DNA of 64,000 nucleotides from UBA7672 sp041166025 (GTDB lineage Bacteria; Pseudomonadota; Alphaproteobacteria; Caulobacterales; Hyphomonadaceae): the NCBI GenBank assembly GCA_041166025.1, contig JBEAMJ010000007.1, positions 62,001-126,000 of the forward strand. Reading direction: 5' to 3'. Positions 18,206 to 26,632 of this stretch are shown here, piece by piece. Under the pieces are notes generated by a model, which saw only the letters and a list, made by a program, of their open reading frames with translations, searched no databases and was not told the origin of the DNA. Numbering within the stretch: position 1 is the first letter of the stretch; every line of letters begins with the position of its first letter. A program made the translations under genes and the position numbers.

Positions 18206-18625
18206 ATGGCCTACTGGCTTGTGAAGTCGGAACCGGACGTCTTTTCATGGGACGACCTCGTGAAGGCCGGAAAAAAGGGAACGCCCTGGACTGGCGTTCG
18301 CAATCACGGCGCCAAGCTGCACCTGATGGCGATGAAGCCGGGCGAGCGCGTGTTCTATTATCATTCGAACGACGACAAGGCCGTGGTCGGCATCGGCGAA
18401 GTCGTAAAGGCGGCTTACCCCGATCCGACCGCGGAAAGCGGTCCATGGGTTTCACCCGACATTCGCGCGCTTGAACCCCTGAAGACTCCCGTGACGCTGG
18501 CGGCCGCAAAATCCGATCCCGCACTGAAGGACATGGTTCTGGTCAACAACACGCGTCTGTCCGTGCAGCCCGTGTCAGATGGCGAGTGGAAGCACATCTG
18601 CAAGCTCGGCGGCGTCAAAGCCTGA
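18206..18625 (+). CDS. EVE domain protein
   Basis: 139 residues, essentially one EVE (PUA-like) domain: MAYWLVKSEPDVFSWDDL at the start, WTGVRNHGAKLHL, and GERVFYYHS are characteristic. EVE domains read modified bases in DNA or RNA; the bacterial single-domain family resembles human THYN1, with no settled role. AAGGAG stands five bases before the ATG. Its last 11 bases overlap the 3' end of the convergent ABC-F gene. Confidence 0.9.
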   Translation: MAYWLVKSEPDVFSWDDLVKAGKKGTPWTGVRNHGAKLHLMAMKPGERVFYYHSNDDKAVVGIGEVVKAAYPDPTAESGPWVSPDIRALEPLKTPVTLAAAKSDPALKDMVLVNNTRLSVQPVSDGEWKHICKLGGVKA

Positions 18626-20192
18626 TCTCCCTGTTGCACCCGATCGCCTGAATGAACACCGGGTCGTGGCTCACCACGATGAGCGCACCGTCATAGGCGG
18701 TCAGCGCCTTTTCGATCACTTCGATTGAATCGATATCGAGGTGGTTGGTGGGTTCATCGAGCAGGAGCAGCTGCGGCGGCGCCGATGAGGCGAGGATGAT
18801 CGACATCGACAGGCGCAGGCGTTCGCCGCCGGAGAGCGTGCTGACCACCTGATGCGCTTTCTTGTTGCGGAAGGCGAAGCGCGCGAGCGCGGCGTAGGCG
18901 GTGTTGTCATCGAGTTCCGGGTTTGCAACGCGCATGTTTTCGAGGAGCGTGCGTGTATCATCCAGCGTGTCCGCGTGCTGGTCGAGCATGGCGATGCGGC
19001 CGTCGAGCCGGCGGATAGACCCTGAGGCGGGCGCACGCTCGCCCGTGATGAGTTTCAGGAGCGTCGATTTTCCGGCGCCATTGCCGCCCGCGATGTGGAC
19101 GCGCTCCGGGCCCGTCACCTTGAAGCTGAGCGGACCGAACAGGACGCGGCCGCCGGCCTCCGCCACGAGATTCTCGACTTCGAGGACACGCTTCTGCGCC
19201 GGCAGATTCACGCTGGGGGCCACGATGTTGAGCGGGATCAGGATCTCGAACTTCGCCTTGGCCTCCTCGAGCGCCTCGCTGGCGGCGGAGAGCTGGCGCT
19301 CGGCCAGCCGGTTTGCAACGCCAAGCGAGGCCTCGGCGCGATCCTGCTTGAAGTCGAGCAGCATCTTGCCCTGCCCGGCCGTCGCGCGGCCAGCCTTGCC
19401 GGCGGCATCCTTGCGCTGCTTCATCTCGCGCTGGGCCTGCGCCTGATCCTTGACGCGCTTGAGGTCCATCGCCGCCTTGTCGAGCGCATCGGCGGCTGCA
19501 GCGCGGCGCGCTTCGCGCGCGGCGGCGAAGGCCGACCAGCCGCCGCCGAAAATCGTGACGCCAACAGGGGTCAGCTCGATGATGCGGTCGACATGCTCGA
19601 GCAGGTCGCGGTCATGGCTGGCAACGAAGGCGGCTCCGCGCCAGTCGTCGATGAGCGCGAGTATGGCGGCGCGGCCGGGCGCGTCGAGATTGTTGGTCGG
19701 CTCGTCGAGAAGGAGGATGTCGGGCGCTTCGAGCCAGAGCCGGGCGATGGCGATGCGCGTCCGCTCGCCACCGCTGAAGCCGCGGAGGGTGCGGGCGAGG
19801 TCGCGTTCGGGCAAATCGACCTTCGCCAGAGTCTCGGCGATCCGGTGCTCCAGCGTCCAGTCGGCTTCGGCGATATCCTGATCGCTGCCTGCCCCGCACG
19901 AGAGGCGTTCAAGACGCGCGAGGCCATCGGCGACGCCGAGGGCCGCTGCGAGGGTGATCGTATCGTCGGGCCAGCGCTGGGCCAGTTCGCCGATGCGGCC
20001 GTGGACGGTGATGGCGCCGGAGGAAGGCTCGCCCTGCCCTGCAATCAGGCGCAGCAGCGTGGACTTGCCGGACCCGTTGCGGCCGACAAGGCCGACGCGT
20101 TCGGGGCCCAGCGTGACCGTGAGGTTTTCGAAGAGGACGCGATCGCCAGGTGTCTTCGCGGCGACGCGGTCGAGCGTGATGGAGGGAAACAT
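18615..20192 (-). CDS. ABC-F family ATPase
   Basis: 525 residues with two complete ATP-binding cassettes and no membrane segments, the layout of ABC-F proteins. First cassette: GRNGSGKST, FSGGERTRIAIA, LLLLDEPTNNLD. Second cassette: GGNGAGKST, LSGGERLRLSMS, LLLLDEPTNHLD. Between them is a charged linker rich in Lys, Ala and Gln. Family members act on ribosomes (translation factors or antibiotic protection). Which subgroup this is cannot be told by eye. Monocistronic, convergent with the EVE gene. Confidence 0.9.
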   Translation of the reverse strand: MFPSITLDRVAAKTPGDRVLFENLTVTLGPERVGLVGRNGSGKSTLLRLIAGQGEPSSGAITVHGRIGELAQRWPDDTITLAAALGVADGLARLERLSCGAGSDQDIAEADWTLEHRIAETLAKVDLPERDLARTLRGFSGGERTRIAIARLWLEAPDILLLDEPTNNLDAPGRAAILALIDDWRGAAFVASHDRDLLEHVDRIIELTPVGVTIFGGGWSAFAAAREARRAAAADALDKAAMDLKRVKDQAQAQREMKQRKDAAGKAGRATAGQGKMLLDFKQDRAEASLGVANRLAERQLSAASEALEEAKAKFEILIPLNIVAPSVNLPAQKRVLEVENLVAEAGGRVLFGPLSFKVTGPERVHIAGGNGAGKSTLLKLITGERAPASGSIRRLDGRIAMLDQHADTLDDTRTLLENMRVANPELDDNTAYAALARFAFRNKKAHQVVSTLSGGERLRLSMSIILASSAPPQLLLLDEPTNHLDIDSIEVIEKALTAYDGALIVVSHDPVFIQAIGCNREIRL

Positions 20193-20375
20193 GGCGGCAC
20201 GGAAGCTGGAGTGGAAACGACGCGCGCGATCAGGCGGGTTTCGCGGGCTTCATGTGTGCGGCCTCCAGAGGTGGCGCGTTGTGATGCAGGCGGGGGTAGA
20301 TGTCAATGTTTGGCATGATGGCGCTATCCGGCCGGCAAGGGCCAGCGGGGCAGCGGGCGGTGACTCGCGTCCCGC

Positions 20376-21938
20376 CTACGCTGCGGCGCCCGTGGCCTTC
20401 GCCCTGCGTACGTCCAGCTTGTTAAGTGCGTGGATGTAGGCGCGAGCGCTGGCGACGAGCGTGTCCGGATCGCTCGCCTTGCCGGTGGCAACGAGGCCCT
20501 GTTCGGTGAGGCGGACAGAGACCGTCGCCTGGGCATCGGTGCCTTCGGTGACGGCGCTGACCTGATAAAGCTCAAGAACCGCCGTGTGCGGGCAGAGCTG
20601 ACGGATGCCGTTGAAGACAGCATCGACCGGGCCGTTGCCGGTTGCCGTCGTGGAGCGCGCTTCGCCTTCGACGGTGAGTTCGATCTCGGCGGTCTGCGGG
20701 CCATCGGTGCCGGCGACAACTTTCAGGCGCTGCAACCTGATGCGCTCCTGCGCGCCGGCCATCTGCTCGTCGACGAGTGCGATGATGTCTTCGTCGAAGA
20801 CGTGCTTCTTCTTGTCGGCGAGATCCTTGAATCTCTTGAAGGCGTCGTTCAGGGCGGCGGGTTCGAGGACGTAGCCGAGCGCTTCCAGCTTGTCGCGGAA
20901 GGCGTTGCGGCCAGAAAGCTTGCCCATGATCAGCGAGGTGGAGGGCACGCCAACATCCTCGGGTTGCATGATCTCGTAGGTCTCGCGGTTCTTCAGCATG
21001 CCGTCCTGGTGGATGCCGCTTTCGTGCGCGAAGGCGTTCTTGCCGACGATGGCCTTGTTGTACTGCACCGGGAAGCCGGTGATGGAAGACACCATCTTGG
21101 AGGCGCGCGAGAGCTTCTGCGTGACGACTTCGGTGTAGAACGGCATCGAGTCGCCGCGCACCTTTAGCGCCATGACGCACTCTTCGAGTGCAGCGTTTCC
21201 GGCGCGCTCGCCCATGCCGTTGACGGCGCATTCGATCTGCCGCGCGCCGTTGATGACACCTGCCAGCGAGTTGGCGACGGCGAGGCCCAGATCGTTGTGA
21301 CAGTGCGTCGACCAGATGACCTTGTCCGAGTTCGGAATGGTCTCGATCAGTCGGCGGATCAGCGCGCCGTATTCAGCAGGATGCGAATAGCCGACCGTGT
21401 CGGGCACGTTGATGACAGTGGCGCCGGATGAGATCGCGACGTCGATCGCCTTGCAGAGGAAGTCGAACTCGGTGCGGGTGGCGTCCTCGGCGGACCATTC
21501 GACGTCGCCGGCGTATTTGCGGCTGTGCGTGACGGAAGCGCCGATGGCTTCAAGCACGGCGTTGGGGCCCATCTTGAGCTTGTGCTTCATGTGCACGGGG
21601 CTGGTTGAGATGAAGGTGTGGATGCGCGGGCGTTTCGCTTTGCGCAGAGCTTCCCCTGCCCGGTCGATGTCGGTGAGCGTGGAGCGGGCGAGCGTGCAGA
21701 TCGCCATGTCCTTCGCCAGCTCGGCGATCTGGGAGACGCACTGGAAGTCGCCTTCGGAGGAGGCGGCGAAACCGGCCTCGCAGATATCGACCTTCATCTC
21801 CTGCAGGAGTTCGGCGAGCTCCAGTTTCTCGCGGATGGTCATCGAGGCGCCGGGCGACTGTTCGCCATCGCGCATCGTGGTGTCGAAAATGAAGACGCGA
21901 TCTTTTCCGGTGTTTGCGTTCGGTGTGGGAGTGGTCAT
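20376..21938 (-). CDS. leuA: 2-isopropylmalate synthase
   Basis: 520 residues. The N-terminal TIM barrel has DTTMRDGEQSPGASM and the metal-binding STHCHNDLGLAVANS region; GMGERAGNAALEE follows, and the C-terminal LeuA allosteric domain (residues about 390-510) is present, so leucine feedback inhibition is expected. It condenses acetyl-CoA with 2-oxoisovalerate, the first step of leucine synthesis. The gene is preceded by a leader peptide and alternative RNA stems (see 21978-22122), suggesting that transcription also responds to leucine. No other leu genes are in the window. Confidence 0.95.
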   Translation of the reverse strand: MTTPTPNANTGKDRVFIFDTTMRDGEQSPGASMTIREKLELAELLQEMKVDICEAGFAASSEGDFQCVSQIAELAKDMAICTLARSTLTDIDRAGEALRKAKRPRIHTFISTSPVHMKHKLKMGPNAVLEAIGASVTHSRKYAGDVEWSAEDATRTEFDFLCKAIDVAISSGATVINVPDTVGYSHPAEYGALIRRLIETIPNSDKVIWSTHCHNDLGLAVANSLAGVINGARQIECAVNGMGERAGNAALEECVMALKVRGDSMPFYTEVVTQKLSRASKMVSSITGFPVQYNKAIVGKNAFAHESGIHQDGMLKNRETYEIMQPEDVGVPSTSLIMGKLSGRNAFRDKLEALGYVLEPAALNDAFKRFKDLADKKKHVFDEDIIALVDEQMAGAQERIRLQRLKVVAGTDGPQTAEIELTVEGEARSTTATGNGPVDAVFNGIRQLCPHTAVLELYQVSAVTEGTDAQATVSVRLTEQGLVATGKASDPDTLVASARAYIHALNKLDVRRAKATGAAA

Positions 21939-21977
21939 CGCAGGCGTCCTGTCAGGGCTTCGTCGTGGGGGCTGGGT

Positions 21978-22052
21978 GGGTCACCCCTGGACGCGCGACC
22001 CGCGGAACTAGGCCCGGATCACCAACGCGCCCAGGGGCTGCTAAGCAGCCCC
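21978..22052 (-). promoter_or_regulatory. Candidate leuA attenuator: competing RNA stems
   Basis: Three stems can be drawn on the leftward transcript. Stem A is a perfect hairpin at 22034-22052 (GGGGCTG/CAGCCCC with a CTTAG loop) that includes two leucine codons of the leader peptide. Stem B pairs 22026-22037 with 21984-21995 (CCCCTGG/CCAGGGG plus CGCG/CGCG, one mismatch). Stem C pairs GACCC/GGGTC at 21997-22001 and 21978-21982. A and B exclude each other, as do B and C, the arrangement expected for a pause/antiterminator/terminator set. No clear run of U follows stem C, so the final switch could be Rho-dependent or translational. By-eye folding only. Confidence 0.5.
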
Positions 22053-22087
22053 GGCCGGGAAAGGAGGATGAGCCCCTGATTGCGCAT
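22019..22087 (-). CDS. leu leader peptide, 22 aa, probably leaderless
   Basis: Reads MRNQGLILLSRPGLLSSPW-ARW and stops at 22019. Five Leu and one Ile among 22 residues, clustered as GLILL and GLL, is what a leucine-sensing leader needs. It lies 80 bases upstream of leuA on the same strand. The start ATG falls seven bases after a good -10 element, so the transcript would begin at or next to the A of ATG with no ribosome site, as is known for the trp leader of some alphaproteobacteria. Leucine shortage would stall ribosomes in the CTG-CTT pair inside stem A. Confidence 0.6.
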   Translation of the reverse strand: MRNQGLILLSRPGLLSSPWARW

Positions 22088-22093
22088 GATTGT

Positions 22094-22122
22094 TCTATGA
22101 TCGCAGGCGCTGTTTGCGTCAA
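22094..22122 (-). promoter_or_regulatory. leuA leader promoter, sigma-70-like
   Basis: On the minus strand TTGACG (22122-22117) and CATAGA (22099-22094) are separated by exactly 17 bases. Start of transcription about seven bases downstream coincides with the leader ATG at 22087. Confidence 0.55.
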
Positions 22123-22181
22123 GTATTGGAATTCGAAAGCGGCGCACCCGCCAGTCCGAGGCAGATTGTGCCCAGCAAGGC

Positions 22182-22922
22182 CTAGTCGGCGACCGGATCG
22201 GACCCCGACTGGGCCTCGGACGGCTTCTGCAGGGCCGGCTCGTCATTGACGGCGCGGCGGGCCGCAAGGGCTACGGAGATCCAGATCGCCACGACCGTGA
22301 TCACGGCGCCGACGGCGAGCGCAAGACTTCCTCCCATCGCGGAGAGGACGGACTGGCCCAGCAGGGCGACGATCAGAATTTTCGGGATCGAGCCGACAAT
22401 GACGCCGGCCGTATAGCGCCAGAAACTGGCCTGGCTGGCGCCGAAGGCCATGTTGACGACGACGGCCGGTGCGGTGGGAACCGAACGGACAATCAGGCTT
22501 GCCAGGAAGTCATTGCGCCCGATGAAGCGCGACAGGCGATTGATCGTGTTGCCGCCATAGCGCTCGACCAGCTTGGCGCCGCCAACCCGGCCGATCACGA
22601 AATGGATCCAGGCCGCCACGACCGTGCCGATCATGGCATAGGTGCAGCCGAGCCAGGGGCCGAAGGCGACAACGGCGGCGGCGAACAGCACGAATTGCGG
22701 CGCCGCAAGGAAGCTGGTGACGATGAACAGGAAGATCGTCATCGGCAGGCCCCAGGGGCCGTTGCGCAGGCCGACCAGCTGCTGGTCAAGATGGTCGCCG
22801 ATGCCGGTGACAGCGCCGATGACGGCCACCACGATGACGCCGCCCAGGAGCGCGATCGACACCCAGATGGTGCGCCAGGCGCGGGCGTCCATATTGTTGA
22901 CGAAGGCGCCTAGCTTGCTCAT
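22182..22922 (-). CDS. VTT-domain (TVP38/TMEM64) membrane protein
   Basis: 246 residues with five to six hydrophobic segments. The VTT (DedA-like/SNARE-associated) core is seen in FLAAPQFVLFAAAVVAFGPW, HFVIGRVGGAKLVERYGG and LIVRSVPTAPAVVVNMAFG. Such proteins are linked to lipid scrambling or polyprenyl-phosphate recycling in the inner membrane; the subfamily function here is unknown. Its 3' end lies upstream of the leuA promoter on the same strand. Confidence 0.85.
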   Translation of the reverse strand: MSKLGAFVNNMDARAWRTIWVSIALLGGVIVVAVIGAVTGIGDHLDQQLVGLRNGPWGLPMTIFLFIVTSFLAAPQFVLFAAAVVAFGPWLGCTYAMIGTVVAAWIHFVIGRVGGAKLVERYGGNTINRLSRFIGRNDFLASLIVRSVPTAPAVVVNMAFGASQASFWRYTAGVIVGSIPKILIVALLGQSVLSAMGGSLALAVGAVITVVAIWISVALAARRAVNDEPALQKPSEAQSGSDPVAD

Positions 22923-23047
22923 GCGCGGCCCGTTTGCGCCCTCGGGCAGGCGGCGTCAAGAATCAGTCACGGTTCCGGCGCCATACCCGCTGCCTGATCC
23001 GCCTGCGCCCCCTCGACAGGGGCACAGCTCCTGAGCAAGGTTCCCGC

Positions 23048-24085
23048 ATGACAAGTTTGCGCTCCTTTTCGACAATTGCAGCTGCCGCGATGCTGGGTCT
23101 GGCCGGGTGCGGCACCCTGCCCGGCGCGACAGGCGGCGGCGGGACATGGGCCTATCCGACACTGGGCGGGGCGAGGCCGCTGGTGATCGGACACCGGGGC
23201 GCATCAGGCGCCCTGCCCGAGCACACGCTGGAGGCCTATCAGCGCGCGCTCAATGACGGCGCCGACTGTATCGAGCCGGATCTCGTGATGACGAAGGACG
23301 GCCAGCTCGCCGTACGGCACGACACATATCTCTCGACCACGACGAACATCGCATCGAAGCCGGAGTTTGCCAGCCGCAAGCGGCGCTCGACCGATCCCGA
23401 ATACGAAGGCCGCATGGACTGGTGGGTCGCGGACTTCACCATGGCGGAGCTCAAGACGCTGCGCGCCGTGCAGTCCTTCCCCGGGCGTTCGAAGGCGTTC
23501 GATGGGCTCTACCAGATTCCGACGTTCGAGGAGGTGCTGAAGCTGGCAAAGTCGCGCGTCACGGTGGCAAGCCAGCCGGTGTGCGTCTATCCGGAGGCGA
23601 AGTCGCCCGCCTACCACGCCGCAATCCCCGGACTGCCGGACATGGGCGGCGCGATCCTTGCGGCCCTGGAGCGGCATGACATGGCGGCGGCTGGATCGCC
23701 GGTCTTCATCCAGTCCTTCGAGCCGGACTTCGTGAAGGCGATGGATGCACGCACCGACCTGCCGGTGGTGATGCTGGTCTCGGACAAGGCCGCACTCGAC
23801 GCCGCGATGGCCAAGCCCGGCGCGCCTTTCTGGCAGGGACTCGGCCCCAATATCGGCATGCTGTTCGACGCGGCGGGAAAGTCGACCGGCGTCCTCGAGG
23901 CGATGCATGCGCGGAAGATCGCGGTTCATCCCTGGACATTCCGTGATGATGCGCCGCCTGTGAAAGGTGAACCGGTGGAAACGGCGATGCGGCGCGCGAT
24001 GGCGCTGGGCGTCGACGGCTTCTTCACCGACTTCCCGATCACGGGGTATCGCGTGAGGAATGAGGCGCAGTACGCCGGGGAGTAG
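23048..24085 (+). CDS. Lipoprotein glycerophosphodiester phosphodiesterase
   Basis: 345 residues. Lipoprotein signal ending LGLAGC (Cys21), then the GDPD domain: VIGHRGASGALPEHT with the catalytic His, and CIEPDLVMTKDGQLAVRHD with metal ligands Glu and Asp. Similar to periplasmic GlpQ-type enzymes, which hydrolyse glycerophosphodiesters to glycerol-3-phosphate and an alcohol; the lipid anchor would place it at the envelope. The ATG at 23048 gives the complete signal; the frame is open upstream with no better start. Monocistronic. Confidence 0.92.
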   Translation: MTSLRSFSTIAAAAMLGLAGCGTLPGATGGGGTWAYPTLGGARPLVIGHRGASGALPEHTLEAYQRALNDGADCIEPDLVMTKDGQLAVRHDTYLSTTTNIASKPEFASRKRRSTDPEYEGRMDWWVADFTMAELKTLRAVQSFPGRSKAFDGLYQIPTFEEVLKLAKSRVTVASQPVCVYPEAKSPAYHAAIPGLPDMGGAILAALERHDMAAAGSPVFIQSFEPDFVKAMDARTDLPVVMLVSDKAALDAAMAKPGAPFWQGLGPNIGMLFDAAGKSTGVLEAMHARKIAVHPWTFRDDAPPVKGEPVETAMRRAMALGVDGFFTDFPITGYRVRNEAQYAGE

Positions 24086-24190
24086 TCCGGTTGCACGCGC
24101 GATCGTGAGAGTGTGGCCAGCTCGGGTTGGCCTCCGCTACCCGAGAATGCGCCGGCTTATTTCGGGATGTCGCCCGAACAAAAATAAACG

Positions 24191-24215
24191 GGCCGCGGAG
24201 ATCATCCGCGGCCCG
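24191..24215 (-). terminator. Intrinsic terminator of hppA
   Basis: Perfect 10-bp stem GGGCCGCGGA/TCCGCGGCCC with a 5-base loop, followed on the minus strand by GTTTATTTTTGTT. It lies 25 bases after the hppA stop. The stem could also act on the rightward transcript of the phosphodiesterase gene, but the T-tract is on the hppA side. Confidence 0.85.
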
Positions 24216-24239
24216 CTGCATGCCTGATCAGACCGGCTC

Positions 24240-26426
24240 CTAGTGAGCGCCGCCCGCCATCGCGGCCAGCATCATCAGGGCGACGATGTTGGTGATCTTG
24301 ATCATCGGGTTCACGGCGGGACCCGCCGTGTCCTTGTAGGGGTCGCCGACAGTGTCGCCGGTGACCGACGCCTTGTGCGCATCGGAGCCCTTCTTGTGGA
24401 CGACGCCGTCCTTGTCGCGGAAACCGTCTTCAAACGACTTCTTGGCGTTGTCCCACGCACCGCCGCCCGAGGTCATCGAGATGGCGACAAACAGGCCGGT
24501 GACGATAACGCCCATCAGCATGGCGCCGACGGCCGAGAGCGCCTGGCTGATCGCCGCAGGCTGGTTGAGGCCGATGGCGGCGCCGATGCCCCAGATGACG
24601 AGGAACAGCACGATCGGCGACAGGACAGGCAGCAGCGAGGGCACGATCATTTCCTTGATCGCCGCCTTGGTCAGCATGTCGACGGCTTTGCCATAGTCCG
24701 GCTTGGCCGAGTAATCCATGATGCCCTTGATCTCGCGGAACTGACGGCGGACCTCCTCGACCACCGACTGCGCGGCGCGTCCGACGGCCATCATCGACAT
24801 GCCGCCAAAGAGGAATGGCAGGAGGCCGCCAAACAGCAGGCCGACGACGACGTAGGGGTTCGACAGCGAGAAGTCGGCCACCACGCCTTCGAGCAGCGAG
24901 CCCGCCGGAGCGTTGTTCGAGAAGAACTCGAGGTCGGTCGTGAACGCAGCGAACAGCACCAGCGCTCCGAGACCGGCCGAGCCGATCGCGTAGCCCTTGG
25001 TGACGGCCTTGGTCGTGTTGCCCACCGCATCGAGCGTGTCGGTGGTTTCGCGCACCGAGTCATCGAGGCCCGACATTTCGGCGATGCCGCCGGCGTTGTC
25101 GGTGACCGGGCCGAAGGCGTCGAGCGCCACGACCATGCCGGCGAGCGCCAGCATCGTGGTGACGGCGATGCCGATGCCGATGAGGCCGCCCAGCGTGTAG
25201 GTGAAGATGATGCCGCCGATGATGATCAGGGCGGGTACCGCGCACGCCTCGAGCGAGACAGCGAGGCCCTGGATCACGTTGGTGCCGTGGCCGGAGACCG
25301 AGGCCTGAGCGATCGACTTCACCGGACGATAGCCGACGCCGGTGTAGTATTCGGTGATCCAGACGATGAGACCGGTGACGACAAGGCCGGCGACGCCGCA
25401 CGCGAACAGGTTCATCGCCGGAATGTCGAGCCCGTTCGACATCTGAACCGTCGTGGTCATCGGATCGCCGAGGGCGACATAGATGGCGCCATAAAGCGCT
25501 GGCACCGACAGGACGGCCGAGGCGATGAAGCCCTTGTAGAGCGCGCCCATCACATTGCGCGAGCCGGTGGAGAGGCGAACGAAATACGTGCCGATGATCG
25601 AGGTGACGATGCACACGCCCGCGATGACGAGGGGCAGCACCATCATGCCGGCCTGGGCGTCGCCCGAGAACGAGATCGAGGCGAGCACCATGGTGGCGAC
25701 GATCGTCACGGCGTAGGTTTCAAAGAGGTCAGCAGCCATGCCGGCGCAGTCGCCGACATTGTCGCCCACGTTGTCGGCGATGGTGGCCGGATTGCGCGGA
25801 TCGTCTTCGGGAATGCCGGCTTCAACCTTGCCCACCATGTCGCCGCCCACATCGGCGCCCTTGGTGAAGATGCCGCCGCCCAGACGGGCGAAGATGGAGA
25901 TGAGCGAGGCGCCAAGACCGAGCGAGACCATCGCGTCGACGACGGTGCGGCTGCCTGGCTCAAGTCCGAGGCCGGTCGTCAGCAGTGCGTAGTAACCGCC
26001 AAGACCGATGATCGCGAGGCCGACCACGAGCATGCCGGTAACGGCGCCCGACTGGAAGGCAACCGAGAGACCCTGCGCGAGCCCCTTGGAGGAGGCTTCC
26101 GTCGTGCGGACGTTGGCCTGAACCGAGATCTTCATGCCGATGTATCCGGCCGCGCCCGAAAGCACTGCACCGATGAGGAAGCCGACCGGCGCCTGCCAGT
26201 TGCGGAAAAAGATCGCGATCAGCACGGTGACGACGACGCCGATCATGGCGATCGTGGTGTACTGACGGTTGAGGTAGGCGTTGGCGCCTTCCTGGATCGC
26301 CTTGGCGATCTCCTGCATCCGGGCGCTGCCGGTGGGCAGGGCCATCAGCCGCTGGGTGGTGAATACGCCGTACGCGACAGCTATCGCGCCTGCGATGATG
26401 GGCAGCCAAAGCGAAAGATCGCTCAT
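24240..26426 (-). CDS. hppA: Proton-translocating pyrophosphatase, K+-independent type
   Basis: 728 residues, about sixteen membrane helices. Contains the substrate-binding region GADVGGDMVGKVEAGIPEDD followed by NPATIADNVGDNVGDCAGMAADLFE. It couples PPi hydrolysis to proton export, conserving energy from biosynthetic pyrophosphate. The sequence GNTTKAVTKG has Lys473 and Thr476 at the positions that distinguish K+-independent from K+-dependent enzymes (Ala and Gly in the latter). Followed by a strong terminator. The opposite strand is open for 769 codons over this gene, an effect of GC-rich codon use. Confidence 0.95.
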   Translation of the reverse strand: MSDLSLWLPIIAGAIAVAYGVFTTQRLMALPTGSARMQEIAKAIQEGANAYLNRQYTTIAMIGVVVTVLIAIFFRNWQAPVGFLIGAVLSGAAGYIGMKISVQANVRTTEASSKGLAQGLSVAFQSGAVTGMLVVGLAIIGLGGYYALLTTGLGLEPGSRTVVDAMVSLGLGASLISIFARLGGGIFTKGADVGGDMVGKVEAGIPEDDPRNPATIADNVGDNVGDCAGMAADLFETYAVTIVATMVLASISFSGDAQAGMMVLPLVIAGVCIVTSIIGTYFVRLSTGSRNVMGALYKGFIASAVLSVPALYGAIYVALGDPMTTTVQMSNGLDIPAMNLFACGVAGLVVTGLIVWITEYYTGVGYRPVKSIAQASVSGHGTNVIQGLAVSLEACAVPALIIIGGIIFTYTLGGLIGIGIAVTTMLALAGMVVALDAFGPVTDNAGGIAEMSGLDDSVRETTDTLDAVGNTTKAVTKGYAIGSAGLGALVLFAAFTTDLEFFSNNAPAGSLLEGVVADFSLSNPYVVVGLLFGGLLPFLFGGMSMMAVGRAAQSVVEEVRRQFREIKGIMDYSAKPDYGKAVDMLTKAAIKEMIVPSLLPVLSPIVLFLVIWGIGAAIGLNQPAAISQALSAVGAMLMGVIVTGLFVAISMTSGGGAWDNAKKSFEDGFRDKDGVVHKKGSDAHKASVTGDTVGDPYKDTAGPAVNPMIKITNIVALMMLAAMAGGAH

Positions 26427-26465
26427 CAGTCGTCCTCTACGATGTTGAAATTGGACGACTTCCCA

Positions 26466-26488
26466 CGCGATTCAGCAACGGAATCGCG
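26466..26488. repeat. Inverted repeat in hppA 5' region
   Basis: CGCGATTC and GAATCGCG separated by seven bases, 40-60 bases upstream of the hppA start codon. Could be an operator or a hairpin in the hppA mRNA leader; no further support. Confidence 0.3.
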
Positions 26489-26632
26489 GTTGGCCCGCCC
26501 GCAGGATGGCGCGGACCATGCCCAAATTGATCCGGACGCGCAAGTTTGTTGAAGTCGCACAGGTTTCGTAGCGGAAAGCTGCCGCTTTTCGGCCGTCCTG
26601 ACGCGATTGAGGTCGGGGCGCGTTCGTGATGG

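Noticed and set aside
19095..20318. 407-codon frame opposite the ABC-F gene
   Set aside because: Antisense to a clear two-cassette ATPase; composition shadow.
24243..26552. 769-codon open frame on the strand opposite hppA
   Set aside because: Its translation is His/Asp/Arg-rich low-complexity text with no domain; it follows from GC-rich third positions of hppA.
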